Below are positions 1 to 7,058 of a stretch of DNA of 64,000 bases, one piece after another. Position numbers and translations under genes: made by a program. How positions within the stretch are numbered: the stretch's first letter is position 1; each line of letters begins with the position of its first letter. Below the pieces are notes generated by a model that saw only the letters and a program-made list of their open reading frames with translations, searched no databases and had not been told where the DNA came from. The stretch is taken from assembly GCA_009917695.1 (NCBI GenBank), contig JAACJG010000008.1:248001-312000 (forward strand), written 5' to 3'. The stretch comes from Candidatus Rifleibacterium amylolyticum (GTDB taxonomy: Bacteria > Muiribacteriota > Ozemobacteria > Ozemobacterales > Ozemobacteraceae).

Positions 1-2
1 CT

Positions 3-191
3 CCTGACCAGGCCAGTTTTACAGCTTCGATACGCATTATAGGGTTTGCCATGTTCGAACTCGTCGATGCTTCAAGCTCTGATGCCGATGACATTGGGGA
101 TTACCAGGTGGGGCAGGTGAGAGGAAAGTTCGTTCGCTACATTGTCGATCCGCGTGAAGTTGCCGGAATGGATCCTTACGTTACACCATGA
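3..191 (+). CDS. 3' end of a protein of unknown function (partial)
   Basis: An open frame runs in from the window edge and stops at TGA 189-191, leaving about 62 C-terminal residues. The tail ends in the residues MDPYVTP, and an intrinsic terminator follows about 60 bp later, so this is the end of a transcription unit. No recognisable motif remains. It precedes two TadE-like genes on the same strand, so a link with the same surface apparatus is possible but not shown. The function is unknown. Confidence 0.55.
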   Translation, partial: PDQASFTASIRIIGFAMFELVDASSSDADDIGDYQVGQVRGKFVRYIVDPREVAGMDPYVTP

Positions 192-249
192 TCATAATTT
201 AGAGAGAAAATAGAGAGTCCTGACCAACCAAAGGGGAAACCCTTTCTTA

Positions 250-278
250 AGCGCCCTCAAGGGCGCTTTTTATTTTAT
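250..278 (+). terminator. Rho-independent terminator
   Basis: AGCGCCC (250-256) and GGGCGCT (261-267) form a 7-bp GC-rich stem with a 4-nt loop, followed by a T-rich tract. It ends the transcript of the partial gene at the left edge. Confidence 0.85.
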
Positions 279-432
279 TGCCGCGCCCTTGATCGGGTGT
301 TTTTCCACACCAAAAAAGAATGAGTAATTTCACTCCCGGGGTATTTATACCCCATATCAGGGAATTTTTTCTTGCTGGTTAATTATTCGACCGATATTGC
401 CTTAGCCCGGCTGAACTTCTGCAAGTCCCCTG

Positions 433-469
433 AGATTGCTTCGTCAGACTGAATCCTCCTCGCAATGAC
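433..469. repeat. Half copy of the GTCATTGCGAGG/CCTCGCAATGAC repeat
   Basis: The segment begins AGATTGCTTCGTC and ends CTCCTCGCAATGAC. This matches the right half of the full inverted-repeat element at 29,955-30,068. The left end is missing. Confidence 0.7.
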
Positions 470-661
470 CAGACCAATCGCAATCTGGATCTCAATCGAT
501 CTTTCTTTTCTCTCTAACATCTTTCTTGGCCGGCCCTCCAAGTCTCTGGTTGAGTTTATTCTTATTTTCTTCCTTGTGACTCTGCGTCTTTGTGCGCACC
601 TCCTCTATTCATAGCTATCGGGATAGATCTTCTCTTGTTCTCTGTAACTAAGTGTGAAAAT

Positions 662-692
662 CGATTACAATTACGATTACGACAACGACGAG
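662..692. repeat. Imperfect CGATTA hexamer array
   Basis: CGATTA, CAATTA, CGATTA, CGACAA and CGACGA follow one another in a strict 6-nt phase. The same phase is seen at 11,488, 28,775 and 42,601-42,701. Confidence 0.7.
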
Positions 693-731
693 AGAGAACT
701 TGCATTTGCTATTAAAATCTCAGCTGATTTG

Positions 732-759
732 TTGTATATTTCTTATAAAATGATAGACT
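732..759 (+). promoter_or_regulatory. Possible promoter of the TadE-like operon
   Basis: TTGTAT (732-737) and TAGACT (754-759) are separated by 16 nt in an AT-rich stretch about 50 nt before the ATG at 810. The match to the consensus is moderate. Confidence 0.35.
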
Positions 760-809
760 TATAGTGTGAGCATGATTTTTGCTTATGAATAAGCAGGGGG
801 GAACAAAAT

Positions 810-1247
810 ATGTACAAACGCAGAAAAAGAAAGGGTCAGGCAATCGTCGAGTTTGCCATGGTATTTCCATTCTTTCTGCTGATCGTAGTTGGCGGCATTA
901 TCGATTTCGGCTTCGCCTTCTACAACTATCAGACATTGCAGCAGATAGCCAATGACACTGCGCAATGGGCTGCCGAGTCACTGCCAGATCCCAACAACAT
1001 CACGGCAATCACAGAATATGCCAACAAGCAGCGCCCAGCCTGGTGGACAGGGGCTTTTACCGTCAACACTCCCACCTGGACAGAACTGCCTACAAACGGT
1101 CAGCTCATAAACATCTCGGTATCTTACACATCACCGGCTTATACCCCGTTCTACCAGACCATGTTCAGCGCTGCCACCGGCAACAACGGAATCCAACTGG
1201 CGACAACCGCCTCATACAAGAGACTTACTCAGCTGAAACGCTATTAA
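810..1247 (+). CDS. TadE-like pilus/surface protein
   Basis: This is a 145-residue bitopic protein. A basic N-terminus (MYKRRKRK) leads into GQAIVEFAMVFPFFLLIVVG, the hallmark of the TadE/TadG family: an invariant Glu after a short polar lead, then one transmembrane helix. The C-terminal domain should lie outside the cytoplasmic membrane. Family members are minor pseudopilins or membrane anchors of tight-adherence pili. The gene starts at ATG 810 behind a GGGGGGA purine run and is followed 12 bp later by a second TadE-like gene. No tad ATPase or secretin is nearby, so the partner machinery must be elsewhere. Confidence 0.85.
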   Translation: MYKRRKRKGQAIVEFAMVFPFFLLIVVGGIIDFGFAFYNYQTLQQIANDTAQWAAESLPDPNNITAITEYANKQRPAWWTGAFTVNTPTWTELPTNGQLINISVSYTSPAYTPFYQTMFSAATGNNGIQLATTASYKRLTQLKRY

Positions 1248-1259
1248 CAGGAGACTTAT

Positions 1260-1760
1260 ATGAGAAAGCAGGAAAATCGAGGCCAGGCTCTTGTCGAAAT
1301 GGCGTTGGTGCTGCCGCTTTTCATCTTTGTAATAATGGGAATCTTCGATTTTGGCAGAGTCCTGCACTGCTGGGGCACCCTCAATTATCAATGCGTAAGA
1401 GCGGCTAGAGTCTCCACAAGACGCATAAATCCGCTGCTTACCGGCAATGCCATGATCCCGTCTGCCTTCCCCACTCTGTCGGAGACAGCTGCAACCTTCA
1501 ATCAATTCCGGTCGCCGATGATGACAAGCGACAACTATCTCGATCAAAACGTGACTACGTTCACCGATGGCGAAGGCAACACCGTAACAGTACCTGTGCT
1601 GTTTTCTCACTCAGGCATAGGAAGCGCCTCACCAACAGTTGAAATCAGCGCAGCATACACGCTGGACATGATAACGCCATTCCTCGGAAAACTCGTCGGC
1701 GGCGAAAACAGAGCTGGCGCCATAACCATACACGCCTATGCCAGCGAATCAAAAGAATAA
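1260..1760 (+). CDS. TadE-like pilus/surface protein
   Basis: This is a 166-residue protein with the same architecture as its upstream neighbour. A short basic start is followed by RGQALVEMALVLPLFIFVIM, which gives the conserved Glu and a single hydrophobic helix, and then a roughly 130-residue extracytoplasmic domain. The ATG at 1260 lies 12 bp after the previous stop behind a CAGGAG ribosome site, so the two form an operon that ends at the hairpin at 1772. The pair probably act together as minor pseudopilins or envelope anchors. The exact role is inferred from the family only. Confidence 0.85.
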   Translation: MRKQENRGQALVEMALVLPLFIFVIMGIFDFGRVLHCWGTLNYQCVRAARVSTRRINPLLTGNAMIPSAFPTLSETAATFNQFRSPMMTSDNYLDQNVTTFTDGEGNTVTVPVLFSHSGIGSASPTVEISAAYTLDMITPFLGKLVGGENRAGAITIHAYASESKE

Positions 1761-1771
1761 AAGTTTCCAAC

Positions 1772-1810
1772 AAAAGCGGCTGTTCATTATAGAACAGCCG
1801 CTTTTGTTTT
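1772..1810 (+). terminator. Rho-independent terminator of the TadE-like pair
   Basis: A perfect 14-bp stem pairs 1772-1785 with 1792-1805 around a 6-nt loop. The downstream arm ends in TTTT, followed by GTTTT. Confidence 0.9.
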
Positions 1811-1860
1811 ACCGCGTTCGCGAGAGGGCATCAGCCAAACGAAGCAATATCACCGACAGA

Positions 1861-1889
1861 AAGATTGCTTCGCTGCGCTCGCAATGACC
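1861..1889. repeat. Short copy of the GCAATGAC repeat
   Basis: The segment AAGATTGCTTCGCTGC followed by GCTCGCAATGACC matches the inner and right end of the dispersed GTCATTGCGAGG family. It sits between the TadE terminator and the ridA stop. Confidence 0.65.
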
Positions 1890-1894
1890 TGTTA

Positions 1895-2278
1895 TTAGTC
1901 GGTCAGGGCAATGGCTTCGATTTCTACCAGGCAGTCGAGTGGCAGTTTGGCGACCTGCACGCAGGAGCGCGCCGGCGGTTCTGATTTGAAACGGGCGCCG
2001 TAAATCTCGTTGACTTTGGCGAAATGGCCAAGATCCTTTAAAAAGATAGTACACTTTACTACTTTCGAAAAATCAGATCCACCAGCCTTGAGAACCGCTT
2101 CGAGATTCTTCATGACCTGCTCGGCCTGACCTTCGATATCGGTCGCCTCGATTTTGCCGGTTTCGGGAACTATCGGCACCTGCCCCGAGGTGAACAGCAT
2201 GCCGGCGATCTTTATTGCCTGAGAATAAGGGCCAATGGCGGCCGGAGCCTTGTCGGTGCTGATAACCTGTCTTTTCAT
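1895..2278 (-). CDS. ridA: RidA family reactive intermediate (enamine/imine) deaminase
   Basis: RidA hydrolyses reactive enamine/imine intermediates released by PLP enzymes such as threonine dehydratase, in the cytosol. The 127-residue product has the family layout: an N-terminal GPYSQA motif, LFTSGQVP, a central NLEAVL segment, and PPARSCVQVAKLP with the arginine that binds the substrate carboxylate in true RidA. I chose the ATG at 2278 because a perfect GGAGG lies just before it. The ATG at 2290 overlaps that ribosome site and would add only four residues. It is a lone gene on the minus strand. Confidence 0.93.
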   Translation of the reverse strand: MKRQVISTDKAPAAIGPYSQAIKIAGMLFTSGQVPIVPETGKIEATDIEGQAEQVMKNLEAVLKAGGSDFSKVVKCTIFLKDLGHFAKVNEIYGARFKSEPPARSCVQVAKLPLDCLVEIEAIALTD

Positions 2279-2302
2279 ACATTCCTCCATTTTAGCTCGA
2301 AT

Positions 2303-2330
2303 TTTATAACAGAGCCATTATCTACCTCAA
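2303..2330 (-). promoter_or_regulatory. Possible ridA promoter
   Basis: Reading the minus strand, TTGAGG (2330-2325) and TATAAA (2308-2303) are 16 nt apart, about 25 nt before the start codon. An alternative pair, TTGACC with GATAAT spaced 17 nt, lies slightly upstream. Confidence 0.4.
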
Positions 2331-2432
2331 CCGCTTCGAGGTCAACCTGTTGATTTTTTCAAAGATTGTTATAAATTCAGCAACAGCTGACGATACTTTG
2401 TGAGATTCCGGCACGCATATTTTTGCTGGTTA

Positions 2433-2462
2433 TTGCATTTATGCGCGCAGAAGAGGTAGAAT
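2433..2462 (+). promoter_or_regulatory. Possible promoter for the secreted protein and TPR gene
   Basis: TTGCAT (2433-2438) and TAGAAT (2457-2462) are separated by 18 nt and lie 25 nt before the ATG at 2488. Confidence 0.45.
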
Positions 2463-2487
2463 TATACCGTGATCAAAGGAGTTACGA

Positions 2488-3048
2488 ATGAGGAAAACTG
2501 CTGAAAGACTGCTGCTGACGATCATGCTGGTCGCCATTCTCGGCGCCTTCGCACAGCCGCGACCAGTCCAGGCCGCCCAGGAAATCAAAGAAACCTTCAT
2601 GTTATCTGGCTTTCTTGGCGACAACCATGAAGCCATAAAAAAGATACTGCGACACTCTCATGAAATGCAGCATCAGGCCAGACCTTTCACCATAAAACGC
2701 CATCGCGAGCGCTTTCGCTTCGAACCTGGCGACAGACATCCTCGCGAAATCATGGTGCTTTCGCGCAAAATGATATCGCACTTCAAGCTTATCAACGGTC
2801 TGCTCTATCACACAGAGATTCCCAATCGCGAACAGCTCTACAACCAGCTTCTCGAAACAGTCGAAAGCATGGTCACCTTCAGCAAACGAGCCATCAGAGC
2901 TAACAAAGACTACAATTACGCGCTTTACCTCGCCTCAGCACAGGGCATCGAAAAAGAAGTGTTCATGCTCAACGAACTGATGCACAGTCTCGAGCTCTCA
3001 ATCAACGCCAACATTATCGAAACCGACGCTCTTAAAGAGAACCTTTAA
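2488..3048 (+). CDS. Secreted protein of unknown function
   Basis: The product has 186 residues. A typical Sec signal peptide covers residues 1 to about 30, with a basic start, a hydrophobic core and likely cleavage after VQA. The mature part is helical and rich in His, Arg and Lys, with no Cys. AAAGGAG precedes the ATG. The downstream TPR gene is 24 bp away, so the two are probably co-transcribed and exported together. I recognise no family. Confidence 0.75.
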   Translation: MRKTAERLLLTIMLVAILGAFAQPRPVQAAQEIKETFMLSGFLGDNHEAIKKILRHSHEMQHQARPFTIKRHRERFRFEPGDRHPREIMVLSRKMISHFKLINGLLYHTEIPNREQLYNQLLETVESMVTFSKRAIRANKDYNYALYLASAQGIEKEVFMLNELMHSLELSINANIIETDALKENL

Positions 3049-3072
3049 GCGCCTCAAGGAAAGAGGAACAAG

Positions 3073-4488
3073 ATGAAACCTTCTGCCAGCTGGTCCAACA
3101 AACTTCTGACCGCTTCGCTGCTTCTTGGTCTGCTGGTTGCACCGCTGACTGCTGCAGAAAAAGGCCCGGTCACAGCAAAGGAAAGAGCAGCCACAATGAT
3201 TCAGGAAGGCCTGAACCATCTGCTGCTTGAACAGAACAAGCAGGCAGAAGAACTCTTCATCAAAGCCAAGTCTATCGATCCCTATTCTGAACAGGCCTAC
3301 AACTTCCTTGGTCTCATCTACCTGCAGCAGGAACTGTTTGAAAAAGCCGAAGACATGCTCAAGCGAGCCATTGCCATCGAACCTATGTACCCAGAAGCGT
3401 TGCGCAACCTTGGCAAGCTGTATCTGCGCCAGGATCGCTTTGATGAAGCCTCTACCTATCTGCGCCGAACTCTCGCCCTCGATGTAAATCAGCCATATAC
3501 CTGGTATCTGCTGGGCATGGCACAGTATTTCAGCGGCAAAGTCAGCGAGTCGATTACTTCTTACGAAAATGCGTTCTCGATGGAACCCAACCTGCCGGTA
3601 GAGGCGCACTACAACCTGGGCGTCGCCTACCACGAAACCTCGCGCTATCTCGAAGCCGTACGCTCTTACGAGCAGGTGTTGAAGCACGAACCGGACCACA
3701 TCAACGCCCTCAACAATCTCGGGCTGGTCTACTCGATTCTTGGCGAGAAAGATCGCGCCATCGACCTGTTCAATCAGGTGCTCAAGATTGACAACGGCAA
3801 CATCAAGGCTCGCATAAATCTCGGCAACGTATTTCTGAGCACCCGCGACCTGGTTGAGGCAGAAAAGATCTACCGCAGCGCCATTTCTCTCGACCAGACC
3901 GACATCAGTCCACGCCTGAACCTTGGTGTCGTATATTACGAGAAGGGCGACTTCGCCAATGCCCGCTCAGAATGGGAAAAGCTGCTCAAAGAAAATCCCG
4001 ACAACGTCAGAGTTCTTTCGGTAATGGGTTCAGCTTTTCTTGAAAAGAAGGAATACGACCTTGCCATCGAAGTATTCAAACGCATGGCCAAACTCATGCC
4101 TGACAACGGCAGCATCGCCAACACGCTTGGCTACCTGCTCGCCGACCAGAACAAGGAACTGCCGCTGGCCAAAGATCTGATAGAAAAGGCGATTGAACTC
4201 GACCGTCCCAATCGTGCTACATATCTCGATTCACTTGCCTGGGTTGAATACCGCCGCGGCAACTTCAAACAGGCTCTCCAGATACAGAACCGTGCCATGC
4301 GCATCTTCGGGCTCACCCACGAACCGGTTTCGAGCGAAGTTCATCTGCACATGGGAAAAATTCAGGAACGACTGAAAAACTACGAGCAGGCACGTAATGC
4401 CTATGAAGCGGCGATCAAGAGCAACACCGATGCTGCTTCGGTAAAAATTGCCTCAGAAAGCCTGCACCTGCTGAAAGACAAGCAGTGA
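3073..4488 (+). CDS. Secreted TPR-repeat protein
   Basis: This 471-residue protein starts with a signal peptide ending near LTAAEK. The rest is built of about eleven consecutive 34-residue tetratricopeptide repeats, recognisable by recurring motifs such as NLGLIYLQQ, NLGKLYLRQDRFDEA, NLGVAYHE and NLGLVYSILGEKDRAI. TPR superhelices are protein-binding scaffolds. With a signal peptide, this one should act in the periplasm or at the outer membrane, as in many pilus or secretion assembly factors. It follows the secreted 186-residue protein by 24 bp and is followed by a repeat element, so the operon ends here. Confidence 0.85.
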   Translation: MKPSASWSNKLLTASLLLGLLVAPLTAAEKGPVTAKERAATMIQEGLNHLLLEQNKQAEELFIKAKSIDPYSEQAYNFLGLIYLQQELFEKAEDMLKRAIAIEPMYPEALRNLGKLYLRQDRFDEASTYLRRTLALDVNQPYTWYLLGMAQYFSGKVSESITSYENAFSMEPNLPVEAHYNLGVAYHETSRYLEAVRSYEQVLKHEPDHINALNNLGLVYSILGEKDRAIDLFNQVLKIDNGNIKARINLGNVFLSTRDLVEAEKIYRSAISLDQTDISPRLNLGVVYYEKGDFANARSEWEKLLKENPDNVRVLSVMGSAFLEKKEYDLAIEVFKRMAKLMPDNGSIANTLGYLLADQNKELPLAKDLIEKAIELDRPNRATYLDSLAWVEYRRGNFKQALQIQNRAMRIFGLTHEPVSSEVHLHMGKIQERLKNYEQARNAYEAAIKSNTDAASVKIASESLHLLKDKQ

Positions 4489-4511
4489 CCTACTCTGAAG
4501 TCAAAAATGCT

Positions 4512-4595
4512 GTCATCGCGAGGCATCTTCAAGATGCCGTGGCGATCTCATTGAGCAAGGAGACTGCTTCGTCGCGAACCGCTCCTCGCAGTGAC
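4512..4595. repeat. Inverted-repeat element of the GTCATTGCGAGG family
   Basis: The ends GTCATCGCGAGG (4512-4523) and CCTCGCAGTGAC (4584-4595) pair in 10 of 12 positions, making an 84-bp miniature element with an inner GCATCTTCAAGATGC hairpin. Its last bases supply the GTG at 4591, so the next gene is better started at ATG 4606. Confidence 0.75.
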
Positions 4596-4605
4596 GGTAA
4601 AGCAT

Positions 4606-5550
4606 ATGAGTCGTAATCTGGTGATTTTGCCGGTAGCGGTTGCTGGCTGGATAATGCTTTATCTTGCTGCGCTTCTTTATCCACCGGAAGCAGCATTACC
4701 AAGACAGATCGCACTGTTTACCGCCGCCACCATCTTAACCCTTGCCTCCGCTCTGGTTGTTGCCGGGTTTTCGCGGCTGAAACAACATCGCAATGTTTAT
4801 CTGCTGATCGGCCTGGTCGGACTGGTCGCTACCTTTTATTGCGCGAAACCTCTGGTAAACCGCAGTCAAATGCTGAATCGGAGTGGCGCCATACCAGGTC
4901 AGCTGATCTTTGTCACCTCCGAAACGCATGGCCTGACCGGAATATCAGAATTTCTGCTGGTCGAACTTCGCAATGCCAATTTCACAGCCATCAATCACCA
5001 GCTGGAAGAAGAATTCCCCGAGTCAGCCCGGATGATACTGCTGCTGGCACTGGTACAACTGACGCTGGCATCAGGAATCGGCCTGTGGATAGGTGAAGGC
5101 ATAGATGAGATCGCGCATCTGCTTCCGGTTGCCATAATTGCAACCGTTGCCGACATCTGGAGCGTGTCAGCCGGCGCCACTGCCAAAATTGTGGTTTCTT
5201 CGGCAATCAACTATTTTCTGCTGCGTTTTCCCATGCCAGGCTACGGCACTATTCCTTATTTGATAGGGCTTACCGACTTTCTCTTTTTCGCCATTTTCTT
5301 CCAGGCCGCGGTTCGCTTCGAACTTGGTATCAAAAAAAACGTATTGCTGCTTCTGGCTTCTTTTTTTATCGCAGTTGCCGCTGCAATATTTTTTGCAACC
5401 GGTTTGCCGGTGCTGCCATTCATGGCTGTACTCTTCGTCGTCGGCAATTTCAAGCGTCTCAGTCTGAAAAAAGAAGAGATCAGACAGATTTTGCTGTTTG
5501 TGGTATTTATAATTATTGCATTCACACTTATCAGTAAATTTGCACATTGA
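4606..5550 (+). CDS. Polytopic membrane protein with presenilin/SPP-like diaspartyl motifs
   Basis: The product has 314 residues and eight or nine hydrophobic helices. Three motifs occur in the order and spacing of GxGD intramembrane aspartyl proteases (family A22, archaeal presenilin homologues). The first is ADIWSV with Asp at about residue 183, matching the YD/DxxSV helix 6. The second is IGLTDFLFF with Asp at about 224, matching GxGD in helix 7. The third is GLPVLPF at about 266-272, matching PAL in helix 9. Thr replaces the second Gly of GxGD. If active, it would cleave membrane helices. I prefer the ATG at 4606 because the GTG at 4591 lies inside a repeat. dapF follows 19 bp later. Confidence 0.7.
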   Translation: MSRNLVILPVAVAGWIMLYLAALLYPPEAALPRQIALFTAATILTLASALVVAGFSRLKQHRNVYLLIGLVGLVATFYCAKPLVNRSQMLNRSGAIPGQLIFVTSETHGLTGISEFLLVELRNANFTAINHQLEEEFPESARMILLLALVQLTLASGIGLWIGEGIDEIAHLLPVAIIATVADIWSVSAGATAKIVVSSAINYFLLRFPMPGYGTIPYLIGLTDFLFFAIFFQAAVRFELGIKKNVLLLLASFFIAVAAAIFFATGLPVLPFMAVLFVVGNFKRLSLKKEEIRQILLFVVFIIIAFTLISKFAH

Positions 5551-5569
5551 GTGCCAGGGAGGTAATGAA

Positions 5570-6436
5570 ATGATCGGTTTTCACAAGATGCACGGACTCG
5601 GCAACTGCTTTATCTTCTTCGACGAATTCAACCAGGATTTGTCGTTCATAAAAACTCCCGAAAAAATCAGACTGCTTTGCACGACCAGCCATGGTCTTGG
5701 TTCTGACGGACTTGTTTTTATCGCGCCGCCACGCGATGCCAAACATCATTGCCGAATGGAAATGTTCAACACAGACGGCAGCGAAGCCGAAATGTGCGGT
5801 AACGCCATTCGTGGTGCCGCCATGTTGTACGACCGCAAATCACTGGGAATTTCGCCGGTTTTGATCGAGACTCGAAGCGGCACTAAAGAAGTAAGCTTCG
5901 TCAAAGTCAGCGATGGCGAGGGCTATTATCGGGCGCAGATGGGTCAGGCCAACTTCGACCTGGTCAGCAGCGGCGAACTGGTCAGCGAAGACAAACGCAA
6001 ACCACTTGAATGGAACCTGATAACTTTCGAACCAGTTTACGTCAACGTTGGCAACCCGCATGCAGTAATCTTTCTCAAAACACCGTTGTCACACGATGAA
6101 ATGAAGACTGCCGGCGCCTGGCTGGAAACCCATGCCAACCACCCGCGCCGTATCAACGTAGAATTCGTCGAAGCGCTGTCACGCAGCGAAGCCCGGGTAA
6201 ACGTCTGGGAACGCGGTTGCGGCATGACGGCCGCCTGCGGAACCGGTGCTACTGCTGTTGCTGCCGCCGGCATCAAAAATGGATTGTTTGACAAAAAAGT
6301 TACCATTCACATGCCGGGTGGCGACCTGGTTATCGAACAGGATGCCGAAGGACTGCTCTACATGACCGGTCCGGTACAGGAAGTAGCGGTCGGCCAGATT
6401 TCGGCCGGCATGGCACATCGTCTGAGTCGCGCATGA
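5570..6436 (+). CDS. dapF: Diaminopimelate epimerase
   Basis: DapF converts LL- to meso-diaminopimelate for lysine and peptidoglycan synthesis in the cytosol. The 288-residue product has both catalytic-cysteine motifs, NTDGSEAEMCGNAIRG in the first half and ERGCGMTAACGTGATA in the second, plus GNPHAV. The start at ATG 5570 has an AGGGAGG site 7 nt upstream; longer versions of the frame would run into the previous gene. The N-terminal signature reads HGLGNCFIFF, where most family members have GNDF or GNDY, so Cys replaces Asp at residue 13. The downstream gene overlaps by ATGA. Confidence 0.95.
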   Translation: MIGFHKMHGLGNCFIFFDEFNQDLSFIKTPEKIRLLCTTSHGLGSDGLVFIAPPRDAKHHCRMEMFNTDGSEAEMCGNAIRGAAMLYDRKSLGISPVLIETRSGTKEVSFVKVSDGEGYYRAQMGQANFDLVSSGELVSEDKRKPLEWNLITFEPVYVNVGNPHAVIFLKTPLSHDEMKTAGAWLETHANHPRRINVEFVEALSRSEARVNVWERGCGMTAACGTGATAVAAAGIKNGLFDKKVTIHMPGGDLVIEQDAEGLLYMTGPVQEVAVGQISAGMAHRLSRA

Positions 6437-6981
6437 GTTTCGCAGAAGAAGCCTTAAAGGCTGTAAGAAGGACACTTGAAGAGGTGCTGGCCGGAAGGCC
6501 GGCACCTGCTATCAGCTTTGCCGACCCACGTTTCAAAGAGCACTGCGGTATATTCGTCACTCTCAAAAAGCAAGGTGAACTGCGTGGCTGTATTGGTCTG
6601 GTGCGCGGTGTTGAACCGCTCAGTCAGGCCATAGGGAAAATGGCGGTGGCAGCGGCAACGCACGACCCGCGCTTTCCACCAGTCCGGCTGAATGAGCTGG
6701 CTGACATTGACATCGAAATCTCTGTACTGACACCTATGAGCAAAGTCGACAATGTCGCCGACATTAAAATCGGCCGTGACGGGCTGATGCTGCAATACCA
6801 CGGCCGATCGGGTCTTCTGCTGCCACAGGTACCGATTGAATGGGGCTGGGATGTTGAAGAATTTCTCGAAAATCTCTGCCACAAAGCCGGCCTGCCACCG
6901 GGCTCGCATCTGCAACCAGGCGCTACCCTGCTGAAGTTCTCGGCTGATATATTTTCTGAGAACAGTCACTCGGCAGTTTGA
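6433..6981 (+). CDS. AMMECR1-domain protein (AmmeMemoRadiSam system protein A type)
   Basis: This 182-residue protein carries the AMMECR1 signature LRGCIG at residues 51-56, followed by the typical FPPV, IDIEISVL and LLLPQV segments. Single-domain bacterial members are often linked with a Memo protein and a radical SAM enzyme, but neither partner is in this window. The biochemical activity of the family is not established. The start codon overlaps the dapF stop (ATGA), so translation is coupled to dapF. Confidence 0.9.
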   Translation: MSFAEEALKAVRRTLEEVLAGRPAPAISFADPRFKEHCGIFVTLKKQGELRGCIGLVRGVEPLSQAIGKMAVAAATHDPRFPPVRLNELADIDIEISVLTPMSKVDNVADIKIGRDGLMLQYHGRSGLLLPQVPIEWGWDVEEFLENLCHKAGLPPGSHLQPGATLLKFSADIFSENSHSAV

Positions 6982-7006
6982 CGCTTATCACTGCGCGTGT
7001 TACACT
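6978..7006 (+). promoter_or_regulatory. Promoter of pseudopilin cassette I
   Basis: TTGACG (6978-6983) and TACACT (7001-7006) are 17 nt apart. They overlap the end of the AMMECR1 gene and lie about 50 nt before the chosen ATG at 7059, which argues against the TTG at 6978 being a start codon. Confidence 0.6.
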
Positions 7007-7058
7007 TAAAGAAATGGCTCAGGCCTTCTGGAAAAAATCTGAGGACTGGAGAAAGGCG

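Larger units (their letters stand above)
279..809. other. Gene-free stretch holding repeat fragments
   Basis: No credible gene lies here. The stretch contains three kinds of dispersed repeat that recur elsewhere in the window. One is a half copy of the GCAATGAC element (433-469). One is a CTCTGCGTCTTTGTGCG-type motif (about 579-596). One is a CGATTA hexamer array (662-692). A possible promoter for the TadE-like gene sits at the right end. Confidence 0.7.

Noticed and set aside
6978-7058. TTG 6978 as the start of the cassette I large protein
   Set aside because: The TTG is the first half of a good -35 box, and the prepilin-like N-terminus begins at ATG 7059 behind a ribosome site.
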